NCBI GenBank assembly: GCA_937896495.1
Contig: CALBNQ010000117.1
Location: 1 to 24,630, forward strand
DNA length: 24,630 nucleotides
From: an uncultured archaeon
GTDB lineage: Archaea > Thermoproteota > Nitrososphaeria > Nitrososphaerales > Nitrosopumilaceae
Direction: 5' to 3'
Below are positions 14,592 through 21,257 of this stretch, in pieces (position 1 is the first letter of the stretch; the number at the start of each line of letters is the position of its first letter). The translations under genes and the position numbers were made by a program. The notes under the pieces are model-generated. The model saw only the letters and a program-made list of their open reading frames with translations. It made no database searches and was not told the origin of the DNA.

Positions 14592-15578
14592 TTGTTGCCT
14601 AGGAAAGTCAAGATGACAAAAAATGGAATCCTATATGAAACAAATGAGAAACGTATTTTTTTAGATCCAAAAAATTCTGATTCCCTTGGATTGAATTTTG
14701 TTTCACATGCACATACAGATCACCTCCCTTCAAAAAATGGTGGGACCATTTTGTCCTCAATTGAGACAAATGAGATAGCTAATCTTAGAGGATTCAAAAT
14801 GGAAAATCATGTAGATTCCTTTGATAATTTTAATTTAATTGATAGTGGACATATTCTTGGAGCAAAAGGATTACTCTTTGATGATATTTTTTACACTGGT
14901 GATATTTGTACTCGAGATAGAGGTTTTTTGCATGGTGCAAAAATTCCAAAATGTAACACTTTGATCACTGAATGTACTTTTGGTTTATCTGATTTTATTT
15001 TTCCAACATTAGATGAAATACAAAAACAAGTTAATGAATTAATTTCTGAATTATACGGAAAAGGAATTCCTGTAATTTTAATGGGATATACGTTAGGAAA
15101 GGCACAAACCATTACTCAGTTATTTGGACATTGGGGTCCACTTTATTTTCATGATTCTGTAAAGGAGATGAATACACTCCACCAAAAATTTGGTGTTCCA
15201 TTAAATTACGGACTTGGACATTCAGAAGCTGAAAAAACTGGTTTACTTTCAAAAAAACCATGGGTGATGGTAGCTCCAATGATGTCAAGTAAAAATAAAT
15301 TTGTACAGGAAATGAAATTGAAATATGGTGCAGTTACCATAGGATTTAGTGGTTGGGCACAATCAACAAAATTCTCTTTTGGACGACGAACTGATTACTC
15401 AATTCCTATGAGTGATCATTGCGATTTTAAGGAATTAGTGGAAATGGTTATTCGATCTGGTGCAGAACAAGTTTATACAATTCATGGATTTGTAGATGAG
15501 TTTGCAAATCATTTAAGATCTCTTGGAATTGATGCACAACCTTTGATTATGGATCCCTTGGATAATTCTACTTTGTAA
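14592..15578 (+). CDS. Metallo-beta-lactamase-fold nuclease (beta-CASP/exonuclease-like)
   Basis: The 328-residue protein has an MBL core with two-metal motifs: H39-x-H41-x-D43-H44, H87 in SGHILGA, D104 in YTGDI, and a late SDHCDF near residue 277. The order resembles the RNA 3'-processing/DNA exonuclease branch of the MBL superfamily (relatives of CPSF73, SNM1 and ligase-associated exonucleases) rather than glyoxalases. A role in nucleic-acid cleavage is therefore likely; whether it acts on RNA or DNA is open. The start is taken as TTG 14592, 25 nt after the AT box; TTG 14595 and ATG 14613 are alternatives. It overlaps the convergent small gene by 11 bp. The compact size suggests a short or absent CASP cap. 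Confidence 0.85.
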   Translation: MLPRKVKMTKNGILYETNEKRIFLDPKNSDSLGLNFVSHAHTDHLPSKNGGTILSSIETNEIANLRGFKMENHVDSFDNFNLIDSGHILGAKGLLFDDIFYTGDICTRDRGFLHGAKIPKCNTLITECTFGLSDFIFPTLDEIQKQVNELISELYGKGIPVILMGYTLGKAQTITQLFGHWGPLYFHDSVKEMNTLHQKFGVPLNYGLGHSEAEKTGLLSKKPWVMVAPMMSSKNKFVQEMKLKYGAVTIGFSGWAQSTKFSFGRRTDYSIPMSDHCDFKELVEMVIRSGAEQVYTIHGFVDEFANHLRSLGIDAQPLIMDPLDNSTL

Positions 15579-15804
15579 ATTCATCACATTTACAATCTAA
15601 AACTAAACATGTTTCAGAATTTCTGATATGGTCATGTGAGAAATGTTTGCATTTTTCATTTTTACATATTCTTCTTTGTGCTTCTTTTGTTACTACTGAT
15701 TGTGCAATTGAATTGGCATTTTCTTTTGAGAATCCTTTTTTGTCAATGTAAAAGTGAACAATCCTATTGTACAGTAAATCTGGATTGAATTGTTTTTCTA
15801 ACAT
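15568..15804 (-). CDS. Small Cys-rich, probably zinc-binding protein
   Basis: The 78-residue product has a helical N-terminal half (a basic, aromatic segment around YNRIVHFYIDKKGF) and a C-terminal cluster of cysteines and histidines: C47-x4-C52 with nearby H54/H57/H59, then C66, C72 and C74. This looks like a small zinc-binding knuckle, possibly for nucleic acid or protein contacts. ATG 15804 has an AT-rich CTTTTAATAC about 31 nt upstream. It converges on the MBL nuclease gene with an 11-bp overlap. I do not recognise the family; function unknown. Confidence 0.72.
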   Translation of the reverse strand: MLEKQFNPDLLYNRIVHFYIDKKGFSKENANSIAQSVVTKEAQRRICKNEKCKHFSHDHIRNSETCLVLDCKCDEFTK

Positions 15805-15889
15805 TACTATCTATTCTTTAGTGATTCAAAGTATTAAAAGTAGATTTTTGACTCGACACTTTTTTTGATATTTTCAATTTTAGTCGAAT

Positions 15890-17164
15890 TTATCTTAAAA
15901 TCACGCCTATGTCCATGAGATTTGTATGAGTAAAATCAGTTTTGATATTCCCTTTTTGTTTTTGAAAGAATCTTCCTGAATCACTATTTCTGAGAAATTC
16001 TTTCATTGTATTCAAGTCTACTTTGATGTTTTCTGTAATTGCCCCAGCAAAAACAGAATTACCATCGATTCCATCTGTTCCCATAGACGCAATGGTTATT
16101 TTTTTAAATTTTTGAGTGTTTTTTAAAATTCTTAAAACTATTTCTTGATTTCTTCCCCCCATTCCTTTTCCTAAAACTTGTACTGTTGTTTCTCCACCAA
16201 AGATTAAACATGTTTTCTGATTTTCTGAAATATTTTCCAACACTTTTGTAACTGCCTTCTTAATATCTCCAAAAATCTGAATAACTATAACGCTATAACC
16301 AAACTTTTCTGCAGTTTTTTTCATTTGTTCTAAACAGTCTTGATTATTTGCAATAATGACATTTTCTATTTCTGCTTTTTCTAATATTTTCTTTTCATTG
16401 TTTTTTCCGTTTTCTAATATTTGCAATACTTCAATTGGTGTTTTTCTTTTAAGTTTGTATTTTTCTAAAATATCTAATGCATTTTGGTAGGTTGTGTTAT
16501 CCAAATATGTTGTACCTGATGCAATTGATGAAAGATCATCTCCTTCTACATCTGACATTACTAGACTTATTGCATCACATTTGATATTTTCAACTAATTT
16601 ACCTCCTTTAATTTTTGATAAATGTTTTCTAATACAATTAAATTCTTGAATTGTTGCCCCTGATTTTAAAAGTAAATTTGTAACATGAATTTTATCATCT
16701 AATGTTATTCCATCTGGCATTGCAAGTAATGATGATCCTCCTCCTGAAACAAGAAATATTACTAATTCATTTTCTTTTTTGTTTTGAACAAATTTCATGA
16801 CTTCTTTTGCTGCTTTTACACTAGTTTGATCAGGTTTTGGGTGTCTAGAATTGAATATCTGAAATTTTTTACCCTTGATTTTTGCTTTTGAGCCTTTAGG
16901 AATTACAATAATACCGCTTTTGATGGGAATTATTGCATTAAGTGCTCTAGTCATTGAATCTGCTGCTTTTCCAAATGCCACTGAATAGATATTTGAATAA
17001 TTATCTATATTGAGAATTTTTTCACCAATTTTAATTTGATTAGTTGTAACAAATTTTGAAATAATATTTTTTGGATCAGCAGCTTGTAATCCTGATTCTA
17101 AAATTTCCAAACACTGCTTTTTTTTGTCAGTTGTTGCTAATTCTTCAAAATTCTGAATAATCAT
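15890..17164 (-). CDS. gck: Glycerate 2-kinase (GckA/MOFRL family)
   Basis: It phosphorylates D-glycerate with ATP to 2-phosphoglycerate, feeding lower glycolysis/gluconeogenesis. The protein of about 424 residues has the DUF4147 N-terminal domain (VAFGKAADSM near 65, NSRHPKPDQ near 108, and VSGGGSSLLAMP near 140) and the C-terminal MOFRL domain with GGETTVQVLGKGMGGRNQE and the SMGTDGIDGNSVFAG signature. An outer ATG at 17173 would add three residues, but the AT box at 17187-17195 is 26 nt from ATG 17164 and only 17 nt from 17173, so the inner start is favoured. It is divergent from the alcohol dehydrogenase gene. Good family match; whether the substrate is glycerate only is inferred. Confidence 0.93.
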   Translation of the reverse strand: MIIQNFEELATTDKKKQCLEILESGLQAADPKNIISKFVTTNQIKIGEKILNIDNYSNIYSVAFGKAADSMTRALNAIIPIKSGIIVIPKGSKAKIKGKKFQIFNSRHPKPDQTSVKAAKEVMKFVQNKKENELVIFLVSGGGSSLLAMPDGITLDDKIHVTNLLLKSGATIQEFNCIRKHLSKIKGGKLVENIKCDAISLVMSDVEGDDLSSIASGTTYLDNTTYQNALDILEKYKLKRKTPIEVLQILENGKNNEKKILEKAEIENVIIANNQDCLEQMKKTAEKFGYSVIVIQIFGDIKKAVTKVLENISENQKTCLIFGGETTVQVLGKGMGGRNQEIVLRILKNTQKFKKITIASMGTDGIDGNSVFAGAITENIKVDLNTMKEFLRNSDSGRFFQKQKGNIKTDFTHTNLMDIGVILR

Positions 17165-17186
17165 ACATCTCATCTAATAATGCAAG

Positions 17187-17195
17187 ATATATAAT
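17187..17195. promoter_or_regulatory. Symmetric AT box shared by glycerate kinase and dehydrogenase genes
   Basis: ATATATAAT, with its TATATA core at 17188-17193, is the only clear TATA element in the gap. The centre is 26-27 nt from ATG 17164 on the minus strand and 27-28 nt from ATG 17218 on the plus strand. Confidence 0.55.
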
Positions 17196-17217
17196 CATCA
17201 ATGATTTTTTTTATTTC

Positions 17218-18162
17218 ATGCAAACAGTACGCATTCCAAAAGTTATCAACTTTGGAGAAAATGCACTTGGTGAAACAGAGTATCCAAAAAATGCCTTAGT
17301 TGTTACAACCGTACCTCCAGCATTGTCGGATAAATGGTTAGCAAAAATGGGTATTCAGGATTACATGTTGTATGACCAAGTAAAACCTGAACCATCAATT
17401 GATGATGTCAATACTGTGATTTCAAAATACAAAGACAAAAACCCCTCTGTCCTAATCGGATTGGGCGGTGGTAGTTCAATGGATGTAGTAAAATATGCTG
17501 CACCTGAAATGAATAAAGAAAAAATCTTAATTCCAACTACCTTTGGAACTGGAGCTGAAATGACAACTTATTGTGTTCTAAAATTTGATGGCAAAAAGAA
17601 ATTGTTACGTGAAGATAGATTTTTAGCTGACATGGCTGTAGTGGATTCATATTTTATGGATGGTACTCCAGAACAAGTCTTAAAAAATTCTGTCTGTGAT
17701 GCATGTGCTCAAGCCACTGAGGGCTATGATAGTAAACTTGGTAGTGACTTGACAAGAACTCTTTGTAAACAAGCATTTGAGATTCTTTATGATGCAATTA
17801 TGAATGACAAACCAGAAAATTATCCATATGGTTCAATGTTATCTGGAATGGGATTTGGTAATTGCTCTACCACTCTTGGACATGCATTGTCCTATGTGTT
17901 CTCAAATGAAGGTGTACCTCATGGTTATTCCTTATCTGCTTGTACTACAGTTGCACACAAACACAACAAATCAATCTTTTATGATAGATTCAAAGAAGCA
18001 ATGGAAAAGTTAGGCTTTGATAAATTAGAACTCAAAGCAGATATTTCTGAAGCTGCTGACACCGTAATGACTGATAAAGGACATTTGGATCCTAATCCAA
18101 TACCAATATCAAAAGACGATGTTGTAAAATGTCTTGAAGATATCAATGCAGGCAATTTGTAA
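17218..18162 (+). CDS. Iron-type (group III) alcohol dehydrogenase, candidate semialdehyde reductase
   Basis: The 314-residue protein is a short member of the Fe-ADH/dehydroquinate synthase-like superfamily. It has the nucleotide loop GGGSSMD at 83-89, PTTFGTGAEMT at 106-116, and metal-site residues D161, H222 (GHALSY) and H235 (VPHG). The usual fourth ligand, a His four residues after D161, is Q165 here; some family members have Gln there and others in the superfamily use only three ligands. Members reduce aldehydes with NAD(P)H; in ammonia-oxidising archaea, malonic and succinic semialdehyde reductases of carbon fixation are of this type. The divergent glycerate kinase suggests hydroxypyruvate or tartronate semialdehyde as another option. 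It is about 60 residues shorter than typical Fe-ADHs. Start fixed by the AT box. Confidence 0.88.
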   Translation: MQTVRIPKVINFGENALGETEYPKNALVVTTVPPALSDKWLAKMGIQDYMLYDQVKPEPSIDDVNTVISKYKDKNPSVLIGLGGGSSMDVVKYAAPEMNKEKILIPTTFGTGAEMTTYCVLKFDGKKKLLREDRFLADMAVVDSYFMDGTPEQVLKNSVCDACAQATEGYDSKLGSDLTRTLCKQAFEILYDAIMNDKPENYPYGSMLSGMGFGNCSTTLGHALSYVFSNEGVPHGYSLSACTTVAHKHNKSIFYDRFKEAMEKLGFDKLELKADISEAADTVMTDKGHLDPNPIPISKDDVVKCLEDINAGNL

Positions 18163-18202
18163 AAAATTCAATAATTTTTTACTTTTTTTATATTTTATTG
18201 AA
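18163..18202 (+). terminator. T-rich terminator with weak stem after the dehydrogenase gene
   Basis: TTCAATAA (18167-18174) and TTATTGAA (18195-18202) form an 8-bp stem around a T-rich loop. Runs of six and seven T lie within 30 bp of the stop codon, as expected for an archaeal T-rich terminator. Confidence 0.45.
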
Positions 18203-18266
18203 ATTTAACATTGACGAAAATCGAATCATTACTGATTAAACAATATGATTAGAGAAAATTTGTAAA

Positions 18267-18277
18267 CTTATTTATGC
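18267..18277 (+). promoter_or_regulatory. TATA box of the LLM oxidoreductase gene
   Basis: ACTTATTTATG is centred about 28 nt before the TTG at 18300 and supports that start codon and a leaderless mRNA. Confidence 0.45.
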
Positions 18278-18299
18278 TAATAGTTTGCTGTAATGTTAA

Positions 18300-19400
18300 T
18301 TGACTCAAAAGAATTTGAAATTTGGTATTCAAAATGGATTAAATGTTGCAAGAGCCGGTTATACTGAAGATCAAATTCTAACTGCATGTATACTTGCTGA
18401 TAAAACTGGATATGATTCAATTTTCTATATGGATCACACAAATGTCCCACAATGGAAAAATGCCATAGTTTTGGATCCTTGGGTAATGTTATCTGCCATT
18501 GCAGCTGTTACTAGTAATGTTGAGTTAGGAACTTGTGTTACTGATGCAATTAGACGACACCCTTCTAATATTGCATTATCTGCAATTACTCTTGATAGAA
18601 TTTCAAAGGGTAGAGCAATTTTAGGTATTGGTGCTGGTGAGGCACAAAATCTTAAAGAATTTTGTATTCCTTTTGAAAAACCTGTTTCGAAATGGGAAGA
18701 ACAAATTGAAACTATTCACACATTGTATGGTTCTACTCCTGATAATACTGTAGATTATGAAGGAAAGTATTACAAACTTGAAGGTGCATGTTTACAAGCT
18801 CCCCCAATTAGAAAACCTCATCCACCCACTTACATGGCAGCTGGAGGTAAGAGAACATTAGCATTAACTGGAAAACTTGGAGATGGTTGGTTACCTATTG
18901 GTTATACTCCTGAATTATTTGAAGATCATGCAGCAAAAATCAAAGTATCTATGGATGAAAATAATAGAACACAAGAGGACAAAGATAATTTCCAATATGC
19001 CCTTGATATTGATGTTTACTTTTCTGAAGATGCAGAATCTTCATGGGCTAAAATGAAAGAAGCTGTAAAGGTTAGTTTGTTTAAACCTGAGGTATTACGA
19101 GTTCACGGATTAAAAGAAATTGAAGGATTTGATTTTGTCAAATACTTTACTGAATATTCAATGTCTGATCAAAGTTGGATTGTTAAAATGAGAGAAGCTG
19201 CAACAAAAATCCCTGATGCTATTGCCCGTTCTTCAACTGCTGTTGGAACTCCTGAAGATATGATTCCTACATTTGAACGATTTATGGATGCTGGTGTAAA
19301 TCACTTTGTAATTCGATTCTGGGGCAAAAATTACTTTGGTTCTATTGATAAATTTGCAAGTCATGTAATGCCTGCATTAAGAGAAAAAGCAAAACAATAA
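18300..19400 (+). CDS. LLM-class F420-dependent-type oxidoreductase (Mer-like)
   Basis: The 366-residue protein has the luciferase-like monooxygenase TIM barrel: an N-terminal strand KFGIQNG, DHTNVPQW near residue 46, the conserved ELGTCVTDAIRRHPSNIALSA stretch near 75-95, GRAILGIGAGEAQNLKEF near 105-120, and AAGGKRTLALTGKLGDGWLP near 180-200. Archaeal members usually bind coenzyme F420 and include methylene-tetrahydromethanopterin reductase; ammonia oxidisers are known to make F420. Whether the substrate is a pterin or another compound cannot be read. The start is TTG 18300; an ATG at 18293 is out of frame. It appears monocistronic with its own AT box at 18267-18277. Confidence 0.88.
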   Translation: MTQKNLKFGIQNGLNVARAGYTEDQILTACILADKTGYDSIFYMDHTNVPQWKNAIVLDPWVMLSAIAAVTSNVELGTCVTDAIRRHPSNIALSAITLDRISKGRAILGIGAGEAQNLKEFCIPFEKPVSKWEEQIETIHTLYGSTPDNTVDYEGKYYKLEGACLQAPPIRKPHPPTYMAAGGKRTLALTGKLGDGWLPIGYTPELFEDHAAKIKVSMDENNRTQEDKDNFQYALDIDVYFSEDAESSWAKMKEAVKVSLFKPEVLRVHGLKEIEGFDFVKYFTEYSMSDQSWIVKMREAATKIPDAIARSSTAVGTPEDMIPTFERFMDAGVNHFVIRFWGKNYFGSIDKFASHVMPALREKAKQ

Positions 19401-19449
19401 TCTATTTTTTATAGTAAATCATTTACTCTACTAATTGTTGATATTATTC

Positions 19450-19680
19450 ATGACTGAAGATCTTCCCGAATCTGTAAAAAAGTGTCTTGACGTTCTAGAA
19501 GAAAATATGGACATTTTGACAAATATAGAATTTGACTTAGAAGATGAAAAGGAAGATGAATTGACACCTGATTTAGAACTTCATCAATTGTATGATATGA
19601 CTGAAGATGTTGCAGAATCTGTTAAACTTAAACGAGCAGAATCTAATTTTTCTAGACGACAATCTGAAGATATTTCATGA
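19450..19680 (+). CDS. Small acidic helical protein of unknown function
   Basis: The product is about 76 residues from ATG 19450, or 81 if the TTG at 19435 is used. It is strongly acidic in the middle (DLEDEKEDELTPDLE) and has two similar segments, TEDLPESVKK near the start and TEDVAESVKL near residue 55, suggesting a helical repeat. There are no membrane segments and one Cys. An AT-rich TTTTATAGTAAATC around 19412 is about 25 nt from TTG 19435, so the longer form is not excluded. It overlaps the convergent gene at 19675 by six bases. Function unknown. Confidence 0.65.
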   Translation: MTEDLPESVKKCLDVLEENMDILTNIEFDLEDEKEDELTPDLELHQLYDMTEDVAESVKLKRAESNFSRRQSEDIS

Positions 19681-20088
19681 TTTGTGTGGTCGCTTATTTT
19701 TTGTAAATGATTTTGCTCTACGTTTGTTTTTTTGTTTTTCTAATCTTTTTCTTGTACGTTCTGTAGCATTTGTTGATCCTTGAATAATTTTTGTTTTACT
19801 CCCATCTCGTAACATGATTTCTTTCCCTTTGAATCTAAATTCAACATCTCTGCATTTGATATAGTATCTTTTGAGACAAAAAAATATTCTATTGTTTGTC
19901 CCATGCATATCTTTAACTTCTTTTGATTTTTTTAACTCATTGAGAATATTTCTTAATAATCCTTTGTCAATATCTGTTATTCTATGCATCTCTCGAAACC
20001 AGATGAATCTTGAATCTGCCCCCCATTCTTCAAGAACTTTTAATACTTGATTGGTAGCTTTTTCATATTCTTCATCTCTTTCATCCAT
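19675..20088 (-). CDS. Possible winged-helix, basic-tailed protein
   Basis: The 137-residue protein has an N-terminal half (about residues 8-72) with the helix-helix-helix-strand spacing of a winged-helix domain (NQVLKVLEEWG, REMHRITDIDKGLLRNILNELKKS, KDMHGTNNRIFF). A very basic C-terminal tail (RKRLEKQKNKRRAKSFTKNKRPHK) follows and could contact nucleic acid. No catalytic motif is visible. ATG 20088; the upstream promoter is not clear. It may be a DNA- or RNA-binding protein; this is inference from layout and charge only. The family is not one I can name. Confidence 0.68.
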   Translation of the reverse strand: MDERDEEYEKATNQVLKVLEEWGADSRFIWFREMHRITDIDKGLLRNILNELKKSKEVKDMHGTNNRIFFCLKRYYIKCRDVEFRFKGKEIMLRDGSKTKIIQGSTNATERTRKRLEKQKNKRRAKSFTKNKRPHKS

Positions 20089-20201
20089 GACTTGTTTGGA
20101 TTATTTCCTGAATTTAGGAATTTTCATTAATAAAAAGTTTGAATGATAATTGTCAAATTTTTGAATGTAGTGTATTTTTGATAATTTTTACAATATACTG
20201 T

Positions 20202-20294
20202 ATGAACTCTCAACTAAAAAATGAATGCACAGAACTTGAATGTAGAATTTTAGAAATCAAAGCAATGGCCAAAGAACTAGAATCTGATGATTAA
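20202..20294 (+). CDS. Possible 30-residue helical microprotein
   Basis: ATG 20202 to TAA 20292-20294 encodes 30 residues with a heptad-like pattern (LKNECTELECRILEIKAMAKELE) and two cysteines, ending in an acidic tail. It fills the gap between two minus-strand genes and ends one base before the convergent coiled-coil gene. AT-rich DNA precedes it (TGTATTTTTG about 27 nt upstream). The length is too short to be sure, but composition is protein-like and not random. Confidence 0.35.
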   Translation: MNSQLKNECTELECRILEIKAMAKELESDD

Positions 20295-20295
20295 C

Positions 20296-20514
20296 CTATT
20301 TCCTTGCTTTTCTTTCTTTAATTCTTGATTTTGTAACCTTGACTGATTGTTTTTGATTATTTTCCATTTTAGATGCAATAGAATCAATTCTTTTGATAAT
20401 TTTATTTTGTTCTTCGGACGATTTTGTCTTTAACAGTTTCTTTTTTAACTTCTTTAATTCATTTGAATATTTGTTAAAATCATTTTTTAGTTCATCAAGA
20501 TATGGATCTTGCAT
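20296..20514 (-). CDS. Small basic coiled-coil protein
   Basis: The 72-residue product is almost wholly charged and helical, with a Leu/Ile heptad pattern from about residue 5 to 50 (LDELKNDFNKYSNELKKLKKKLL) and a Lys/Arg-rich tail. No cysteines, membrane segments or enzymatic motifs. ATG 20514; the divergent flavoprotein gene starts 60 bp away, with AT boxes between. It may be a structural or nucleic-acid-associated small protein. Unknown family. Confidence 0.65.
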   Translation of the reverse strand: MQDPYLDELKNDFNKYSNELKKLKKKLLKTKSSEEQNKIIKRIDSIASKMENNQKQSVKVTKSRIKERKARK

Positions 20515-20541
20515 GATATTTGAAATAATTTATCCCATTTA

Positions 20542-20550
20542 GTTTATTAG
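20542..20550 (+). promoter_or_regulatory. TATA box of the PPOX-fold gene
   Basis: GTTTATTAG is centred about 29 nt before the TTG at 20575, which matches the other leaderless starts here. Confidence 0.4.
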
Positions 20551-20574
20551 ATTGTGTCTTAGATTGTTCATGAT

Positions 20575-21207
20575 TTGAAATTAGTAGGAAAATTGGAGAT
20601 AAAGTCCTATGAAAAAATCAAGGAATTTTTAGAACAAGAACATGTTGGAAGAATTGCAAGTTTAGATGAACAAGGGTATCCTCAAATCATTCCAATGAAT
20701 TTCGTTTTTGTTAATGATGTTGTTTACATGCATTCATTTCCTAGGGGCGAAAAACTTGAAAATATTAAAAGAAATCCAAAAGTAGGATTTGAAGTAGACC
20801 GAGAGTTAGAATTTCTTCCATCTTACTTTTCACATCCTACAAATGCTTCTCAGGCTGACACTCTTTACATAAGTGTTGTAATCAAAGGAACATCTGTATT
20901 TGTAGAAGATGATTCTGAAAAAGCATTAGGATTAAATTCTATGATGCAAAAATATCAGCCTGAAGGTCATTATGATCCTATACAGAATAATGATTTGGTT
21001 TTGGATGAAGTTTCAATATTCAAAATCATCCCTGAATCAATTAAAGGAAAATATAAAATTGGACAACATATTCATTCTGATTCCAGGAAAATTTTAGCAC
21101 AAAAAATATTAGAAAAAAATTCCCAAACTTCTAAAAACACTTTGAAAATTATGGGATTTGAAATCACCGATGAAGGATTAAAAATGATTGATGAACCTGC
21201 TTGGTAA
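20575..21207 (+). CDS. PPOX/NimA-like split-barrel flavin-binding protein
   Basis: The 210-residue protein has the pyridoxamine 5'-phosphate oxidase-like split barrel in its first ~150 residues: the opening IKEFLEQEHVGRIASLDEQGYPQIIPMNFVFVNDVVYMHS, then the KLENIKRNPKVGFEVD element that follows the flavin-binding strands in NimA-like members. Such proteins bind FMN, or F420 in some archaea and actinobacteria, and reduce or sense small compounds. The last ~50 residues are an extra helical tail. The start is TTG 20575 (an ATG at 20570 hits a stop at once) and has a TATA-like element 29 nt upstream. It is divergent from the coiled-coil gene and precedes uvrB by 50 bp with its own promoter likely for uvrB. 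Confidence 0.87.
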   Translation: MKLVGKLEIKSYEKIKEFLEQEHVGRIASLDEQGYPQIIPMNFVFVNDVVYMHSFPRGEKLENIKRNPKVGFEVDRELEFLPSYFSHPTNASQADTLYISVVIKGTSVFVEDDSEKALGLNSMMQKYQPEGHYDPIQNNDLVLDEVSIFKIIPESIKGKYKIGQHIHSDSRKILAQKILEKNSQTSKNTLKIMGFEITDEGLKMIDEPAW

Positions 21208-21257
21208 TCATAGTTTAATATCACCATTACTTTAAATTCTGTTTTCAAAAATTGAAC

